From Prevotella sp. (lineage in GTDB: Bacteria > Bacteroidota > Bacteroidia > Bacteroidales > Bacteroidaceae): a stretch of DNA of 64,000 bases. Position numbers and translations under genes: made by a program. Location of the stretch: positions 1 to 64,000 of the forward strand of contig JAEEVA010000003.1 in NCBI GenBank assembly GCA_016286995.1, written 5' to 3'. Below, one piece after another: positions 8,809-19,391 of the stretch (position 1 is the first letter of the stretch; every line of letters begins with the position of its first letter). The notes below the pieces were generated by a model. The model was not told where the DNA came from, did not search any database, and saw only the letters and a program-made list of their open reading frames with translations.

Positions 8809-10773
8809 ATGTACACGAAAGAAGAACTTGAAAAGCTTCCCATTCCCCAGCTCATGGAGATTGCTAATGACCTGGGTATCAAGGTAAATCAGAATGACGA
8901 ACTCGAAACCGTCATCTATGCCATCTTGGACAAGGCTGCCGAGAATTCGGCTGCAGGTGTGACCACCACCAAGCGCAAGCGTACCCGCATTACCAAGGAC
9001 AACAGCAAGGTGTATACGGTGACTGGCAACGAAGGCGAAAGCTTGGACGAAAAGGTTACGAAGAAGCGTAGCAAGAAGCCATCGTTAGAGGCTGTCATAG
9101 CTGAGCAGGCTGCTGCAGAGGCTCAGGAGCAAGCCGCCGTTGAGGTTGAGGAAGCTCCAGCCAAGAAAACGACGGCGAGCACCAGTCGTTCAAGGAAGAC
9201 CAAGGCCAAGAGTGAGTCTGATACAGACGAAGCAGGAGCCGAACAGGTTGAAGCTCCGAAGAAGCGTGGCAGGAAAAAGAAGGAAGCCGAGGTAGTGGCC
9301 GAGCCCGCCGATATGTTTGAGCAACAAGCAGCTGAAGAGGTTCAGGAGCCTGAAACAGACGTCATTCCCGAGGCTGCCATTGAGAACGAAGGCGAGGATA
9401 TTGCACCTGAGATGATTGGTCAGCTACAGGAACACATGGCCCAGTCCGCCCAAGAAGTACCAGTAGGCGTCTGGGAGGGAGATCCTGGCGACGGCACGGA
9501 CTTCATCACCACCGTCGACCTGCCCATCGAGGACCAGGCCGCCATCCCCAGCGTCGACATCTTTGACCGTCCGCTGAACGTCATGGCTCAGGATAAACCC
9601 GTCAGCATGCCTCAGCGTCAGGCACCCATTGTTCCTCGCAACAGCTTTAATTTCGAGGACCTTATCACGGCCAACGGTGTACTCGAGATACTTCAGGACG
9701 GCTACGGTTTCCTGCGCTCCAGTGACTACAACTACCTGTCGTCACCCGATGACATCTATATCAATCCGCAACAGATCAAGCGCTACTCGCTGAAGACTGG
9801 CGACGTCGTGGAATGCACCGTGCGTCCGCCAATGGACAATGAAAAATACTTCGCATTGTCGAATGTCATCAGCATCAACGGACGTAATCCGCAGGAAGTA
9901 CGCGACCGCGTGGCCTTCGAGCACCTTACCCCACTCTTCCCAGACGAGAAGTTTACCTTGTGTGGCGACCCAGCCACCACAAATCCCTCGGTGCGTATCG
10001 TCGACCTCTTCTCACCCATTGGTAAAGGTCAGCGTGCACTTATCGTCGCTCAGCCCAAGACTGGTAAGACCATCCTCATGAAGGACATTGCCAACGCCAT
10101 CGCCGCCAACCATCCCGAGGCATACATCATGATGCTGCTCATCGACGAGCGTCCTGAGGAGGTGACTGATATGGCCCGTACCGTCAATGCCGAGGTCATC
10201 GCGTCGACCTTCGACGAGCCTGCCGACCGTCATGTGAAGATTGCCGGCATCGTACTCGAGAAGGCTAAGCGCATGGTGGAATGCGGACACGACGTCGTTA
10301 TCTTCCTCGACTCCATCACACGTCTAGCCCGTGCCTACAACACCGTAGCTCCTGCCAGTGGAAAGGTACTCACGGGTGGTGTTGACGCTAATGCTCTGCA
10401 GAAGCCCAAGCGCTTCTTCGGTGCAGCCCGTAACATCGAGAACGGCGGCTCGCTGACCATCATCGCTACAGCTCTAACCGATACCGGTTCAAAGATGGAC
10501 GAGGTCATCTTCGAGGAATTCAAGGGTACGGGTAACTCTGAACTGCAGCTTGACCGTATGCTGGCCAACAAGCGTGTCTATCCGGCTGTCAACCTCGTGC
10601 TGTCAAGCACCCGCCGCGACGATCTGCTGCAGGATCAGACCACGCTGAACCGCATGTGGATCATCCGCAAGTTCATTGCCGAGATGAACCCCATCGAGGC
10701 CATGAATACCGTTCGAGACCGCCTAGTACAGACACACTCCAACGAGGAGTTTCTGCTATCCATGAATGGATAA
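8809..10773 (+). CDS. rho: Transcription termination factor Rho with long N-terminal low-complexity insert
   Basis: [82 protein letters not shown]. Confidence 0.98.
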   Translation: MYTKEELEKLPIPQLMEIANDLGIKVNQNDELETVIYAILDKAAENSAAGVTTTKRKRTRITKDNSKVYTVTGNEGESLDEKVTKKRSKKPSLEAVIAEQAAAEAQEQAAVEVEEAPAKKTTASTSRSRKTKAKSESDTDEAGAEQVEAPKKRGRKKKEAEVVAEPADMFEQQAAEEVQEPETDVIPEAAIENEGEDIAPEMIGQLQEHMAQSAQEVPVGVWEGDPGDGTDFITTVDLPIEDQAAIPSVDIFDRPLNVMAQDKPVSMPQRQAPIVPRNSFNFEDLITANGVLEILQDGYGFLRSSDYNYLSSPDDIYINPQQIKRYSLKTGDVVECTVRPPMDNEKYFALSNVISINGRNPQEVRDRVAFEHLTPLFPDEKFTLCGDPATTNPSVRIVDLFSPIGKGQRALIVAQPKTGKTILMKDIANAIAANHPEAYIMMLLIDERPEEVTDMARTVNAEVIASTFDEPADRHVKIAGIVLEKAKRMVECGHDVVIFLDSITRLARAYNTVAPASGKVLTGGVDANALQKPKRFFGAARNIENGGSLTIIATALTDTGSKMDEVIFEEFKGTGNSELQLDRMLANKRVYPAVNLVLSSTRRDDLLQDQTTLNRMWIIRKFIAEMNPIEAMNTVRDRLVQTHSNEEFLLSMNG

Positions 10774-11404
10774 GCTCAAGACAATGGACATTATCCTGAA
10801 ATATTTCCCAAACCTTAGCACGAGGCAGCAACAACAGTTTGCTGCCCTCGATGCTTTGTATCATGATTGGAACGCGAAGATCAACGTCATATCGCGCAAG
10901 GACATCGACAACCTGTACGAACACCACGTACTGCACTCTCTGGCAATTGCCAAGATGGCGAACTTCCGACCAGATACCGACATACTGGACTTCGGCACAG
11001 GTGGCGGATTTCCAGGCATTCCCCTGGCCATTCTCTTCCCAGAATGCCACTTCCGTCTCATCGACGGCACGGGAAAGAAAATCCATGTAGCCCAGGAGGT
11101 TGCTAACGCCATCGGCCTGAAGAACTGCGAACCTTGCCACCGCCGTGGTGAAGAGGAAAAGGGCAAGTACGACTTTGTGGTAAGCCGTGCCGTCATGCCC
11201 CTACCCGACCTCGTCAAAATTGTACGCAAGAATATTCGCAAGGAGTCGAAGAATGCCCTGCCCAACGGCATCCTTTGCCTAAAAGGAGGCAACCTCGAAG
11301 CCGAACTGCAACCCTATCGCCACATTGTCGAAACTGCCGACCTGAGCCAATGGTTCAGCGAGGAGTGGTTTAAAGAGAAACACGTTATCTATTTGCCGCT
11401 ATGA
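10766..11404 (+). CDS. rsmG: 16S rRNA (guanine-N7) methyltransferase RsmG
   Basis: [43 protein letters not shown]; start may be the ATG at 10784. Confidence 0.95.
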   Translation: MDKLKTMDIILKYFPNLSTRQQQQFAALDALYHDWNAKINVISRKDIDNLYEHHVLHSLAIAKMANFRPDTDILDFGTGGGFPGIPLAILFPECHFRLIDGTGKKIHVAQEVANAIGLKNCEPCHRRGEEEKGKYDFVVSRAVMPLPDLVKIVRKNIRKESKNALPNGILCLKGGNLEAELQPYRHIVETADLSQWFSEEWFKEKHVIYLPL

Positions 11405-12042
11405 TGATAAAATGCCTGATGTGCAACCCACTACAAGAGAACTGCTACATAGTCAGCGACGACACCGCTGAATGTGTCATCATTGACTGTGGCGCCTACT
11501 ACGACGAAGAAAAAGAAGCCATCAAGAACTATATCAGCCAGCAACAGCTGAAACCCGTCCATCTGCTGGCCACACACGGTCACCTGGACCACAACTTCGG
11601 CAATGCCTATATTTTCAAGGAATATGGGCTGAACGTGGAAATCTGTGCAGAAGACCAACAACTGGTAGAACACCTGCCAGAACAGGCATCAAGTCTCTTC
11701 GGTATGGAGATTGACGAAGCACAGCCTGCCGTAGGACGCCTGCTGAAGGATGGCGACAGCATCACCTTCGGCACACACACACTAAAGGTATTGAAGACCC
11801 CAGGCCACACACACGGCTCATGCCTATTCTACTGTCAGGAAGAACACGTCGCTTTCACTGGCGACACACTGTTTCGCATGAGCATAGGCCGTACAGATTT
11901 CCCTGAAGGCAGCTGGTTGCAGATGGATCAGAGCCTGCACAACGTAGTGGCCCGCCTGCCGGAAGACACCACCATTCTGTCTGGTCACGGACCACAAAGT
12001 ACCATAGCCGACGAACTGCGATACAACATCTATCTACGTTAA
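11401..12042 (+). CDS. MBL-fold metallo-hydrolase (glyoxalase II-like)
   Basis: LATHGHLDHNFG, TPGHTHGSCLFY, FTGDTLFRMSIGRTDFP, LSGHGPQSTI. Confidence 0.93.
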   Translation: MMIKCLMCNPLQENCYIVSDDTAECVIIDCGAYYDEEKEAIKNYISQQQLKPVHLLATHGHLDHNFGNAYIFKEYGLNVEICAEDQQLVEHLPEQASSLFGMEIDEAQPAVGRLLKDGDSITFGTHTLKVLKTPGHTHGSCLFYCQEEHVAFTGDTLFRMSIGRTDFPEGSWLQMDQSLHNVVARLPEDTTILSGHGPQSTIADELRYNIYLR

Positions 12043-12078
12043 ATAATATTATAAAGTAACGTCAAAGTCACGATAATT

Positions 12079-12097
12079 AAAGTAGAATTACTACTTT
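12079..12097. promoter_or_regulatory. Dyad overlapping the promoter of the M3 peptidase gene
   Basis: AAAGTAG-AATTA-CTACTTT overlapping TACTTTTG; flanked by TAACGTCA (12057-12064) and TGACGTTA (12116-12123). Confidence 0.5.
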
Positions 12098-12125
12098 TGC
12101 ATGTTAAAAGTGAACTGACGTTAGT

Positions 12126-14174
12126 ATGAGTGAACATCATAACCCCTTTTTTTTTTTGAACGGTAAGCCGGACGACACGGTGCCGTTTGACTGTTTGCGG
12201 CTTGAAGACTTCGCTTACGCCTTCATGGAGGGCATTCGCCGCGACAATGAACAGATAGAGAAAACCATCAATAATCCTGAGAAGCCAACGTTCGACAATA
12301 CCATCATCAATACCGAGGAGGACGAGGGCTACTACGACCTGCTGAGTCGTGTGTCTACGGTATTCTTCAATCTGCTGAGTGCCGAGACGAACGATGAGAT
12401 GGACGCGCTGGCACAGAAGATACAACCCATATTGACACAGCATGCCAACGACGTGCGACTGAATCCGCGACTCTTTGAGCGCATCCGTAAAGTTCACCTG
12501 CACCACCGCAAGCTAACGGCAGAAGAAAAAATGCTGCTCGACAACTGCTACGATGGGTTCGTACGTAGCGGTGCCCTGCTCGACGAGGCTGGCAAACAAA
12601 AGCTGAGGGAACTGACCGAAGAGGCATCAATGCTCAGTCTGCAGTTCTCACAAAACCTGCTAAAGGAACAAAAAGCCTTCACACTCGACATCACCGACGA
12701 GGCACAAATGGATGGACTGCCTGAGACAGCCCGCGAGGCTGCCGCCCTGACCGCTAAGGAACAAGGCAAGCAGGGCTGGGTGTTCACACTTGATATGCCT
12801 TCGTATTCGCCATTCATGACCTACTCGACCCAGCGCGAACTGCGCAAGCAGTTGTATATGGCACGTAATACCATCTGTACACACGACAACGCGGAGAACA
12901 ATATCGACATCTGCAAGCGGCTCATCAATTTGCGCCGCGAGATTGCCCAACTCTTAGGCTATAAGACCTACGCTGACTACGTGCTGAAGCGTCGCATGGC
13001 CACCAACACCCGTAACGTCTATAAACTGCTGGATGACCTGATTGATGCCTATAAGCCCACGGCTATCAAGGAACGGGAGGAACTGCGCAAGCTGTTTGAT
13101 AAGCAGGAGAAACTAATGCCGTGGGATGTTGGCTTCTATACCCATAAGTTGCAGATGAAGAAGTACAATCTGGATGCCGAGATGTTACGACCCTACTTCG
13201 AGCTGTCGCAGGTTATCAAGGGCGTTTTCGGGTTGGCTAACCGCCTGTACGGTATCACTTTCAAGGAAAACAACGACATCCCAGTCTACCATCCTGACGT
13301 CAAGGCCTACGAGGTTTTCGACAAGGACGGCAGCTACCTGGCTGTGTTCTATGCCGACTTCCATCCCCGCAAGGGTAAGCAGGGCGGTGCATGGATGACG
13401 GAATATCAGGGACAATACATTGACAAGAAGGGTGAAAATGTCCGTCCACACGTGTCAGTAGTCATGAACCTGACAAAACCGACGGAAGACAAGCCCGCCC
13501 TGCTGACACTCAGCGAGGTGGAAACCTTCTTGCATGAGTTCGGCCACTCGCTGCATGGCATGTTTGCCAACACACGTTTCGAGAGCCTCTCAGGCACCAA
13601 CGTCTGGTGGGACTTCGTAGAGTTGCCGTCGCAGTTCATGGAGAACTTCGCCATTGAGAAGGAATTCCTGCGCACCTTCGCCTTCCATTACCAAACCGGC
13701 GAGCCCATACCTGACGAACTTATCAGCCGTATCGTCAAGAGTCGCAACTTCATGGCAGCCACAGCCTGTCTGCGACAGGTCAGTTTCGGACTGCTTGACA
13801 TGGCTTACTATACGAAAAAGGAAGCATTCACGGATGACATCATCCCCTTTGAGAAAAAGGCCTGGAAGAAAGCCATCTTGGGTGACCAGCTGCCTGATAC
13901 GTGCATGACGGTGCAGTTCTCCCACATCATGGCAGGCGGCTATGCAGCCGGCTACTACAGCTACAAGTGGGCCGAAGTGCTGGATGCCGATGCTTTCAGC
14001 GTCTTCAAGAAAGAAGGTATCTTCAACCAAGGGACTGCCCAGCGCTTCCGTGACCAGATTCTGAGCAAAGGCGGCACAGAACACCCCATGACACTATACA
14101 AGAACTTCAAGGGCGGTGAGCCTACCATCGATGCCCTGCTGAAGCGTAATGGCATTAAAAGAAGTAAGAAGTAA
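12126..14174 (+). CDS. M3 family metallopeptidase (peptidyl-dipeptidase Dcp-like)
   Basis: FLHEFGHSLHGMFA (HExxH), SGTNVWWDFVELPSQFMENF. Confidence 0.96.
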   Translation: MSEHHNPFFFLNGKPDDTVPFDCLRLEDFAYAFMEGIRRDNEQIEKTINNPEKPTFDNTIINTEEDEGYYDLLSRVSTVFFNLLSAETNDEMDALAQKIQPILTQHANDVRLNPRLFERIRKVHLHHRKLTAEEKMLLDNCYDGFVRSGALLDEAGKQKLRELTEEASMLSLQFSQNLLKEQKAFTLDITDEAQMDGLPETAREAAALTAKEQGKQGWVFTLDMPSYSPFMTYSTQRELRKQLYMARNTICTHDNAENNIDICKRLINLRREIAQLLGYKTYADYVLKRRMATNTRNVYKLLDDLIDAYKPTAIKEREELRKLFDKQEKLMPWDVGFYTHKLQMKKYNLDAEMLRPYFELSQVIKGVFGLANRLYGITFKENNDIPVYHPDVKAYEVFDKDGSYLAVFYADFHPRKGKQGGAWMTEYQGQYIDKKGENVRPHVSVVMNLTKPTEDKPALLTLSEVETFLHEFGHSLHGMFANTRFESLSGTNVWWDFVELPSQFMENFAIEKEFLRTFAFHYQTGEPIPDELISRIVKSRNFMAATACLRQVSFGLLDMAYYTKKEAFTDDIIPFEKKAWKKAILGDQLPDTCMTVQFSHIMAGGYAAGYYSYKWAEVLDADAFSVFKKEGIFNQGTAQRFRDQILSKGGTEHPMTLYKNFKGGEPTIDALLKRNGIKRSKK

Positions 14175-14197
14175 GAGGAAAGATTTTAAGAAAAAAA

Positions 14198-14620
14198 ATG
14201 GATAAGAAAAAGCAACTGAAGTTTGACCAGAGGTATCTGGAGATGGCCCGTATCTGGGCCCAGAACAGCTACTGCCAGCGCCGCCAGGTTGGTGCCCTCG
14301 TGGTGAAGGACGGCATGATTATCAGCGACGGCTATAACGGCACGCCAAGTGGTTTCGAGAATATCTGCGAGGATGACAACGGCGTGACAAAGCCTTATGT
14401 GCTGCATGCCGAAGCCAATGCCATCACCAAGCTGGCCCGCTCGAACAACAATTCCGAAGGTGCAACCATCTACATCACGGCCTCACCCTGCATCGAGTGT
14501 GCCAAGCTCATTATCCAGTCGGGTATCAAACGCGTCGTCTATGGCGAGAAATACCGACTGACCGACGGCATCGAACTGTTAGAACGAGCAGGCATCGAAG
14601 TAGTATATCTTGGGGATTGA
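14198..14620 (+). CDS. dCMP deaminase family protein
   Basis: VLHAEANAITK and TASPCIECAKLIIQSGI zinc deaminase motifs. Confidence 0.95.
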   Translation: MDKKKQLKFDQRYLEMARIWAQNSYCQRRQVGALVVKDGMIISDGYNGTPSGFENICEDDNGVTKPYVLHAEANAITKLARSNNNSEGATIYITASPCIECAKLIIQSGIKRVVYGEKYRLTDGIELLERAGIEVVYLGD

Positions 14621-14660
14621 CGACATAACGTAATGACGACATAACGAAATAACGACAATA

Positions 14661-16316
14661 ATGCAGAAAAAGAATAACCGTTTCATGCCCCTCTGGATGG
14701 CACTATGCACAGTGATAGGAATACTCATTGGCACCTTCTATGCCAACCACTTCTCGGGCAATCGTCTGAGTATCATCAATTCAAGCAGCAACAAGCTCAA
14801 CAACCTGTTGCACATCATTGATGACAAGTATGTGGACACCGTCAATATCGATAATCTGGTGGAAAAGGCCATGCCGCAAATACTGGCAGAGCTTGATCCT
14901 CACTCCGTCTATATTCCTGCAAAGGACGTGCAGATGGCCAACGACGATCTGAGGGGATCATTCTCAGGCGTAGGTATCGAGTTTACCATCCGCCATGACA
15001 CGCTACACGTACAACAGGTCATCAGCAACGGCCCTGCCGAGCGTGCCGGACTGATTGCAGGTGACAAGATTATCACCGTTGACGACAAGCCGTTCACGGG
15101 AAAGACGCTGACCAACGAGGAAGCCATGCATCGTCTGAAAGGTCCAAAGGACACGAAGGTAAAACTGGGTGTCATGCGCTTTGGAGAGAAGAAATTGCGA
15201 GAGTTTATCGTCACACGTGGCGAAATACCCACCAAGAGTGTCACCGCCGTATATATGCTTGACCGTGATACGGGCTATATCCGCCTGAAGAATTTCGGCG
15301 AGAACACCTATCCCGAACTGCTCATAGCCCTTGCCAAGCTGTCACAGCAGGGATTCCACAACCTCACCATCGACCTTCGTGGCAATACCGGCGGTTACTT
15401 GCAGTCGGCAGTCCAGATTGCCAACGAGTTCCTACCCAAAAACCGCCTCATCGTCTACACTCAGGGACGTAAGTCACCCCGTCAGGAGTACCGTAGCGAC
15501 GGACGTGGCTCATACCAGCAGATACCACTCGTCATCCTGATTGACGAAGGATCGGCATCAGCCTCTGAAATCCTGGCAGGTGCTATTCAGGATAACGACC
15601 GAGGCACCATCATCGGACGCCGTTCATTCGGAAAGGGACTGGTTCAGGAGCCTATGGCCTTCAACGACCAGTCAATGATACGACTGACCATTGCCCGCTA
15701 CTATTCACCATCAGGTCGTTGCATCCAGAAGCCCTATACCAGTGGCGAGAACAAGAACTATGAAGACGACTTGCTGACACGTTACGAACACGGCGAGTTC
15801 TTTTCGCAGGACAGCATCAAGCATGACGGTCCTGCTTACAAGACTGGTCTTGGACGTCCTGTCTATGGCGGTGGCGGCATTACGCCCGACATTTTCATTG
15901 CCGAGGACACCACCGATGTTACCAGCTATTACAAGCAGGCTGCCATGAGTGGACTCATCATTCAATACGCTTTTGAGTATACGGATAACAACCGACAGAA
16001 ACTCAGCAAGTTCGACGACTTCGAAGAATTATCCAATTATCTGGTTCGTCAGAATACTGTGGAACAATTTGCCAGCTATGCCGACAAGCTTGGTTTGAAG
16101 CGTCGCAACCTCATGATACAGCGTTCTCACAAAATGCTGGAGCGCTACATCAACAGCCGCATCATCTACAATATGATGAGCGAGGAAGCGTGGATGAAAT
16201 ACTTGAACAGCGATGACCCTGCCATCACAGAAACACTAAAGGTGTTCCGCCAGAACAATGCCTTTCCCAGTGCACCGGCCAAGGACAACAACGTTAGCCA
16301 AACCGCACGTCGGTAA
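14661..16316 (+). CDS. S41 family C-terminal processing peptidase with PDZ domain
   Basis: DPHSVYI, GVGIEFTIRHDTLHVQQVISNGPAERAGL, LIDEGSASASEILAGAIQDNDRGTIIGRRSFGKGLVQ. Confidence 0.95.
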   Translation: MQKKNNRFMPLWMALCTVIGILIGTFYANHFSGNRLSIINSSSNKLNNLLHIIDDKYVDTVNIDNLVEKAMPQILAELDPHSVYIPAKDVQMANDDLRGSFSGVGIEFTIRHDTLHVQQVISNGPAERAGLIAGDKIITVDDKPFTGKTLTNEEAMHRLKGPKDTKVKLGVMRFGEKKLREFIVTRGEIPTKSVTAVYMLDRDTGYIRLKNFGENTYPELLIALAKLSQQGFHNLTIDLRGNTGGYLQSAVQIANEFLPKNRLIVYTQGRKSPRQEYRSDGRGSYQQIPLVILIDEGSASASEILAGAIQDNDRGTIIGRRSFGKGLVQEPMAFNDQSMIRLTIARYYSPSGRCIQKPYTSGENKNYEDDLLTRYEHGEFFSQDSIKHDGPAYKTGLGRPVYGGGGITPDIFIAEDTTDVTSYYKQAAMSGLIIQYAFEYTDNNRQKLSKFDDFEELSNYLVRQNTVEQFASYADKLGLKRRNLMIQRSHKMLERYINSRIIYNMMSEEAWMKYLNSDDPAITETLKVFRQNNAFPSAPAKDNNVSQTARR

Positions 16317-16584
16317 TCACCTGTTCACCTACTGCGGCGTTCAGTTTCTCAGTCAGTTCCTGGCGCCGCATGCTCAAATCAGCACGCAAAGCCGGACTCG
16401 AAAGCCGGACATATAGCGTCTGGTTATAGATATATGTATTGAGTGTGTAACCGGCCACAATGGGACCAGCTACCTCCGGCCACGCCTCCACCAGCCGTTT
16501 TTGGTTGAGCGGCGTTTCCAGTCCCTGTTCACGCAATACCTGCAGGATAACGTCCTTGACCGATTGTACGTTTCGCTTAAACAT
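16294..16584 (-). CDS. DUF721 (DciA-like) protein
   Basis: LVEAWPEVAGPIVAGYT...LYVRLSSPALRADLSMRRQELTEKLN; overlaps recF start. Confidence 0.8.
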   Translation of the reverse strand: MFKRNVQSVKDVILQVLREQGLETPLNQKRLVEAWPEVAGPIVAGYTLNTYIYNQTLYVRLSSPALRADLSMRRQELTEKLNAAVGEQVITDVRFG

Positions 16585-17677
16585 TTATCTCTCCGTTGTC
16601 AACATGGAATATCTTATAATCTAAAGCCGACTCTCGCAATATCTGATCCAAGTGGTCACGGTTTGTATCGGTAATGAATATCTGGCCAAAACCATCGCCC
16701 GACACCAGTTTCACAATCTGTTCCACGCGGCGTGCGTCCAGTTTGTCGAAGATGTCGTCCAGCAACAGCAAGGGCGTCGTCTGCGATGCTGTACGCTTCA
16801 GGAACTCAAACTGCGCCAGTTTCAGGCTGGCCACATACGTTTTGTTCTGTCCCTGCGAGCCCTCACGTTTCATGGCATGTCCGTCGATGGTAAACAGCAG
16901 GTCGTCGCGATGGACTCCATGTAACGAATAACCCACGGCAAGGTCTTTCTGACGGTCACGGCGAATAACGTCGAGCAACGGACCGCGCTGACAATGAGAC
17001 ACATACTCTAATCCAACTTTTTCCTGACCGCCTGAAATGCGTTCATAATACTGTTGGAATACTGGTATCAGTTCATTAACGAAGGCCGTCCGCTTAGCAT
17101 ACAGCGCCTCGCCGGCCTCGGCCATCCGTTCCTCCCACAAATCCAGCAGCATGGGGTCAGGCGTGCTGTCTTCCATTTTCAGAAGCACGTTCCGTTGCAG
17201 CAATGCATTGTTATAGCCGTTCAACAGCTCCATGTACGGACGGTCGTACTGCGCTATCACAATATCCATCAACCTACGGCGCTCCTCGCTACCACCTTCG
17301 ATAAGCAACGTGTCCGACGGCGCCACCACCACCAGGGGAATCAGCCCGATATGCTCAGACAACCGCTTGTATTCCTTCTTATTACGTTTGAAGCGTTTCT
17401 TCACGCCGCGCTTCATGCCTACCGATATGGTTAGTCTTTCCTCTCCTTCATCCTCATATTCCCCCTCAATCATGCAAAACGGCTCGTCGTGCCTGATGAC
17501 CTGCGAGTCGATGGGGTTCGATGACGAGCGGCAGAACGACAGGTAGTAAACAGCATCCAGCACATTCGTCTTGCCCGCCCCGTTCTGACCGATGAAGCAG
17601 TTCATCTTCGGCGACAGCTCCAGTTGAGCCTCCCGAATGTTCTTATAATTGATGATTGAGAGCCTTTTCAGTATCAT
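16577..17677 (-). CDS. recF: DNA replication/repair protein RecF
   Basis: NCFIGQNGAGKTNVLDAVYYLSF, EGSQGQNKTYVASLKLAQ, LLLDDIFDKLD. Confidence 0.96.
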   Translation of the reverse strand: MILKRLSIINYKNIREAQLELSPKMNCFIGQNGAGKTNVLDAVYYLSFCRSSSNPIDSQVIRHDEPFCMIEGEYEDEGEERLTISVGMKRGVKKRFKRNKKEYKRLSEHIGLIPLVVVAPSDTLLIEGGSEERRRLMDIVIAQYDRPYMELLNGYNNALLQRNVLLKMEDSTPDPMLLDLWEERMAEAGEALYAKRTAFVNELIPVFQQYYERISGGQEKVGLEYVSHCQRGPLLDVIRRDRQKDLAVGYSLHGVHRDDLLFTIDGHAMKREGSQGQNKTYVASLKLAQFEFLKRTASQTTPLLLLDDIFDKLDARRVEQIVKLVSGDGFGQIFITDTNRDHLDQILRESALDYKIFHVDNGEINV

Positions 17678-17731
17678 TCCGACTGCAAAAGTACGAAAAA
17701 AAGTGAAAAGATATGTGTGCGGCAGCAAATT

Positions 17732-17759
17732 TTTCACTATTCACTTTTCACTTTTCACT
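17732..17759 (+). repeat. Heptad tandem array (TTTCACT)n upstream of a promoter
   Basis: TTTCACT-ATTCACT-TTTCACT-TTTCACT, exact 7-nt period. Confidence 0.9.
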
Positions 17760-17767
17760 TTTTTTTG

Positions 17768-17775
17768 TACCTTTG
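17768..17775 (+). promoter_or_regulatory. -7 promoter element TACCTTTG
   Basis: TAnnTTTG upstream of the TPR gene. Confidence 0.6.
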
Positions 17776-17824
17776 CAGCCGATTTGCGTATAATAGACAA
17801 TAATAAAAAGAAAATAATAAAACA

Positions 17825-18475
17825 ATGGCAAACAAATTTCAACAGCAGGCTGCCGCTCAAGAGCAGCAGATTAACAAGACCGAAGCCTTCTTCGAGAAGA
17901 ACAAGAAGGCCATCATTAGCGTAGTCGTGGCAATCATCGCTATCGTAGTATGTGCAATCCTTCTGAACAACTACTATTTCCAGCCCCGTCAGGAGAAAGC
18001 CAGTACCGAACTGGCTAAGGCTCAGGAACTGTTTGTTCAGGATCAGTATGACAAGGCGCTCCCTGCCTTCCAGAAGATTGTCAACGAGTACGGTTCCACC
18101 GACGCCGGCAACTTGGCACAGCTCTACATCGGCCTATGCCATGCCAACCTTGGCAAGTGGCAGGAGGCTATTAATGCCATTGAGTCGTTCAGCGGTTGTG
18201 ACGACGCCATGATTACCCCAGCTGCCGAGGCTGCACTTGGTAATGCCTATGCTAACCTCAACCAGCTCGACAAGGCTGTGGAGCACCTGAAGAAGGCCGC
18301 ACAGATGGCCGACAACAACTCTCTGTCACCCACGTTCCTTATTCAGGCTGGCGAAATTCTCGAGAGTCAGGGTAAGAAGGACGAGGCACTCAAGCTGTAT
18401 CAGGAAATCAAGAATAAGTATTTCCAGTCTATGCAGTACCAGACCATTGATGCCTACATTGAGCGCTGCAAATAA
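17825..18475 (+). CDS. Tetratricopeptide repeat membrane protein (YfgM-like)
   Basis: One N-terminal TM segment followed by TPR-like repeats. Confidence 0.88.
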   Translation: MANKFQQQAAAQEQQINKTEAFFEKNKKAIISVVVAIIAIVVCAILLNNYYFQPRQEKASTELAKAQELFVQDQYDKALPAFQKIVNEYGSTDAGNLAQLYIGLCHANLGKWQEAINAIESFSGCDDAMITPAAEAALGNAYANLNQLDKAVEHLKKAAQMADNNSLSPTFLIQAGEILESQGKKDEALKLYQEIKNKYFQSMQYQTIDAYIERCK

Positions 18476-18945
18476 TGGCTACAAAGAATCTTTCAGAATA
18501 TAATCTTGAGGCCGTTCCAGACGCCTCAAACATGATATTCGGTATTGTTGTCGCCGAGTGGAATCCTGAAATTACAGGAGCTCTGCTCGACGGCTGCGTT
18601 TCTACCCTTGAGCGCCATGGCGCCCTGCCTGAGAACATCCACGTCAAGACCGTTCCTGGCAGTTTCGAACTTATTTATGGTGCCCATCAGATGACCCTCA
18701 ACGACGGCTACGACGCCGTCATTATCTTGGGCAGTGTCATCCGTGGCGAGACTCCCCACTTCGACTATATCTGTCAGGGAGTCACTGCAGGCATCGCTCG
18801 TCTGAATGCCACTTCAAGCATCCCTGTCATCTACGGTCTGCTCACTACAAACGATCTCCAGCAGGCCAAGGATCGTGCAGGAGGACGTCTGGGTAACAAA
18901 GGTGACGAATGCGCCGTTGTTGCCATAAAAATGGCAAAGTTTTAA
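18475..18945 (+). CDS. ribH: 6,7-dimethyl-8-ribityllumazine synthase
   Basis: [58 protein letters not shown]. Confidence 0.97.
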   Translation: MATKNLSEYNLEAVPDASNMIFGIVVAEWNPEITGALLDGCVSTLERHGALPENIHVKTVPGSFELIYGAHQMTLNDGYDAVIILGSVIRGETPHFDYICQGVTAGIARLNATSSIPVIYGLLTTNDLQQAKDRAGGRLGNKGDECAVVAIKMAKF

Positions 18946-18967
18946 AGAAACATATTTAACCAATTGA

Positions 18968-18996
18968 AAAAGAGGATGCCATCACATCCTCTTTTA
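18968..18996 (+). terminator. Rho-independent terminator after ribH
   Basis: AAGAGGATG-ccatca-CATCCTCTTTTA. Confidence 0.8.
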
Positions 18997-19023
18997 TTAT
19001 GCTTGGGAGGACGTAGCAGGCGC

Positions 19024-19058
19024 AAAAAAAGAGTTCCACGATGTTATTCGTAGAACTC
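19024..19058 (-). terminator. Rho-independent terminator for tRNA-Ser
   Basis: Minus strand GAGTTC-T-ACGA-ataaca-TCGT-G-GAACTC followed by TTTTTTT. Confidence 0.8.
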
Positions 19059-19060
19059 CT

Positions 19061-19151
19061 TGGCGGAAGGTGAGGGATTCAAACCCCCGATACCCGAAAG
19101 GGGTATACCGGATTTCGAGTCCAGCGCGATCGATCACTCTGCCAACCTTCC
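19061..19151 (-). tRNA. tRNA-Ser (anticodon CGA), CCA encoded
   Basis: Class II tRNA with long variable arm (ATACCCCTTTCGGGTAT); acceptor GGAAGGT/ACCTTCC; anticodon loop CTCGAAA; encoded CCA. Confidence 0.94.
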
Positions 19152-19335
19152 GGTTAAGTGAACGCCAACGTGCTAGCACGATTGGCTGAACATGAGGAAG
19201 GTCATTACGAAGGAATGAACCTTCCGATTCTTTCTTTTTGCGCTTTAGCGGCTGCAAAGGTACGATTATTATTTGAAATGACCAAATTAATCGGTGTTTT
19301 TTTTGTTTTTATTTGGTATTCTGCTCACTTATTCG

Positions 19336-19343
19336 TACCTTTG
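19336..19343 (+). promoter_or_regulatory. -7 promoter element TACCTTTG upstream of fabD
   Basis: TAnnTTTG about 50 nt before the fabD ATG. Confidence 0.6.
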
Positions 19344-19391
19344 CAGGCCAAAAGAAATAAGTACGTAAACAATAATAATAAAAAAAACAGA

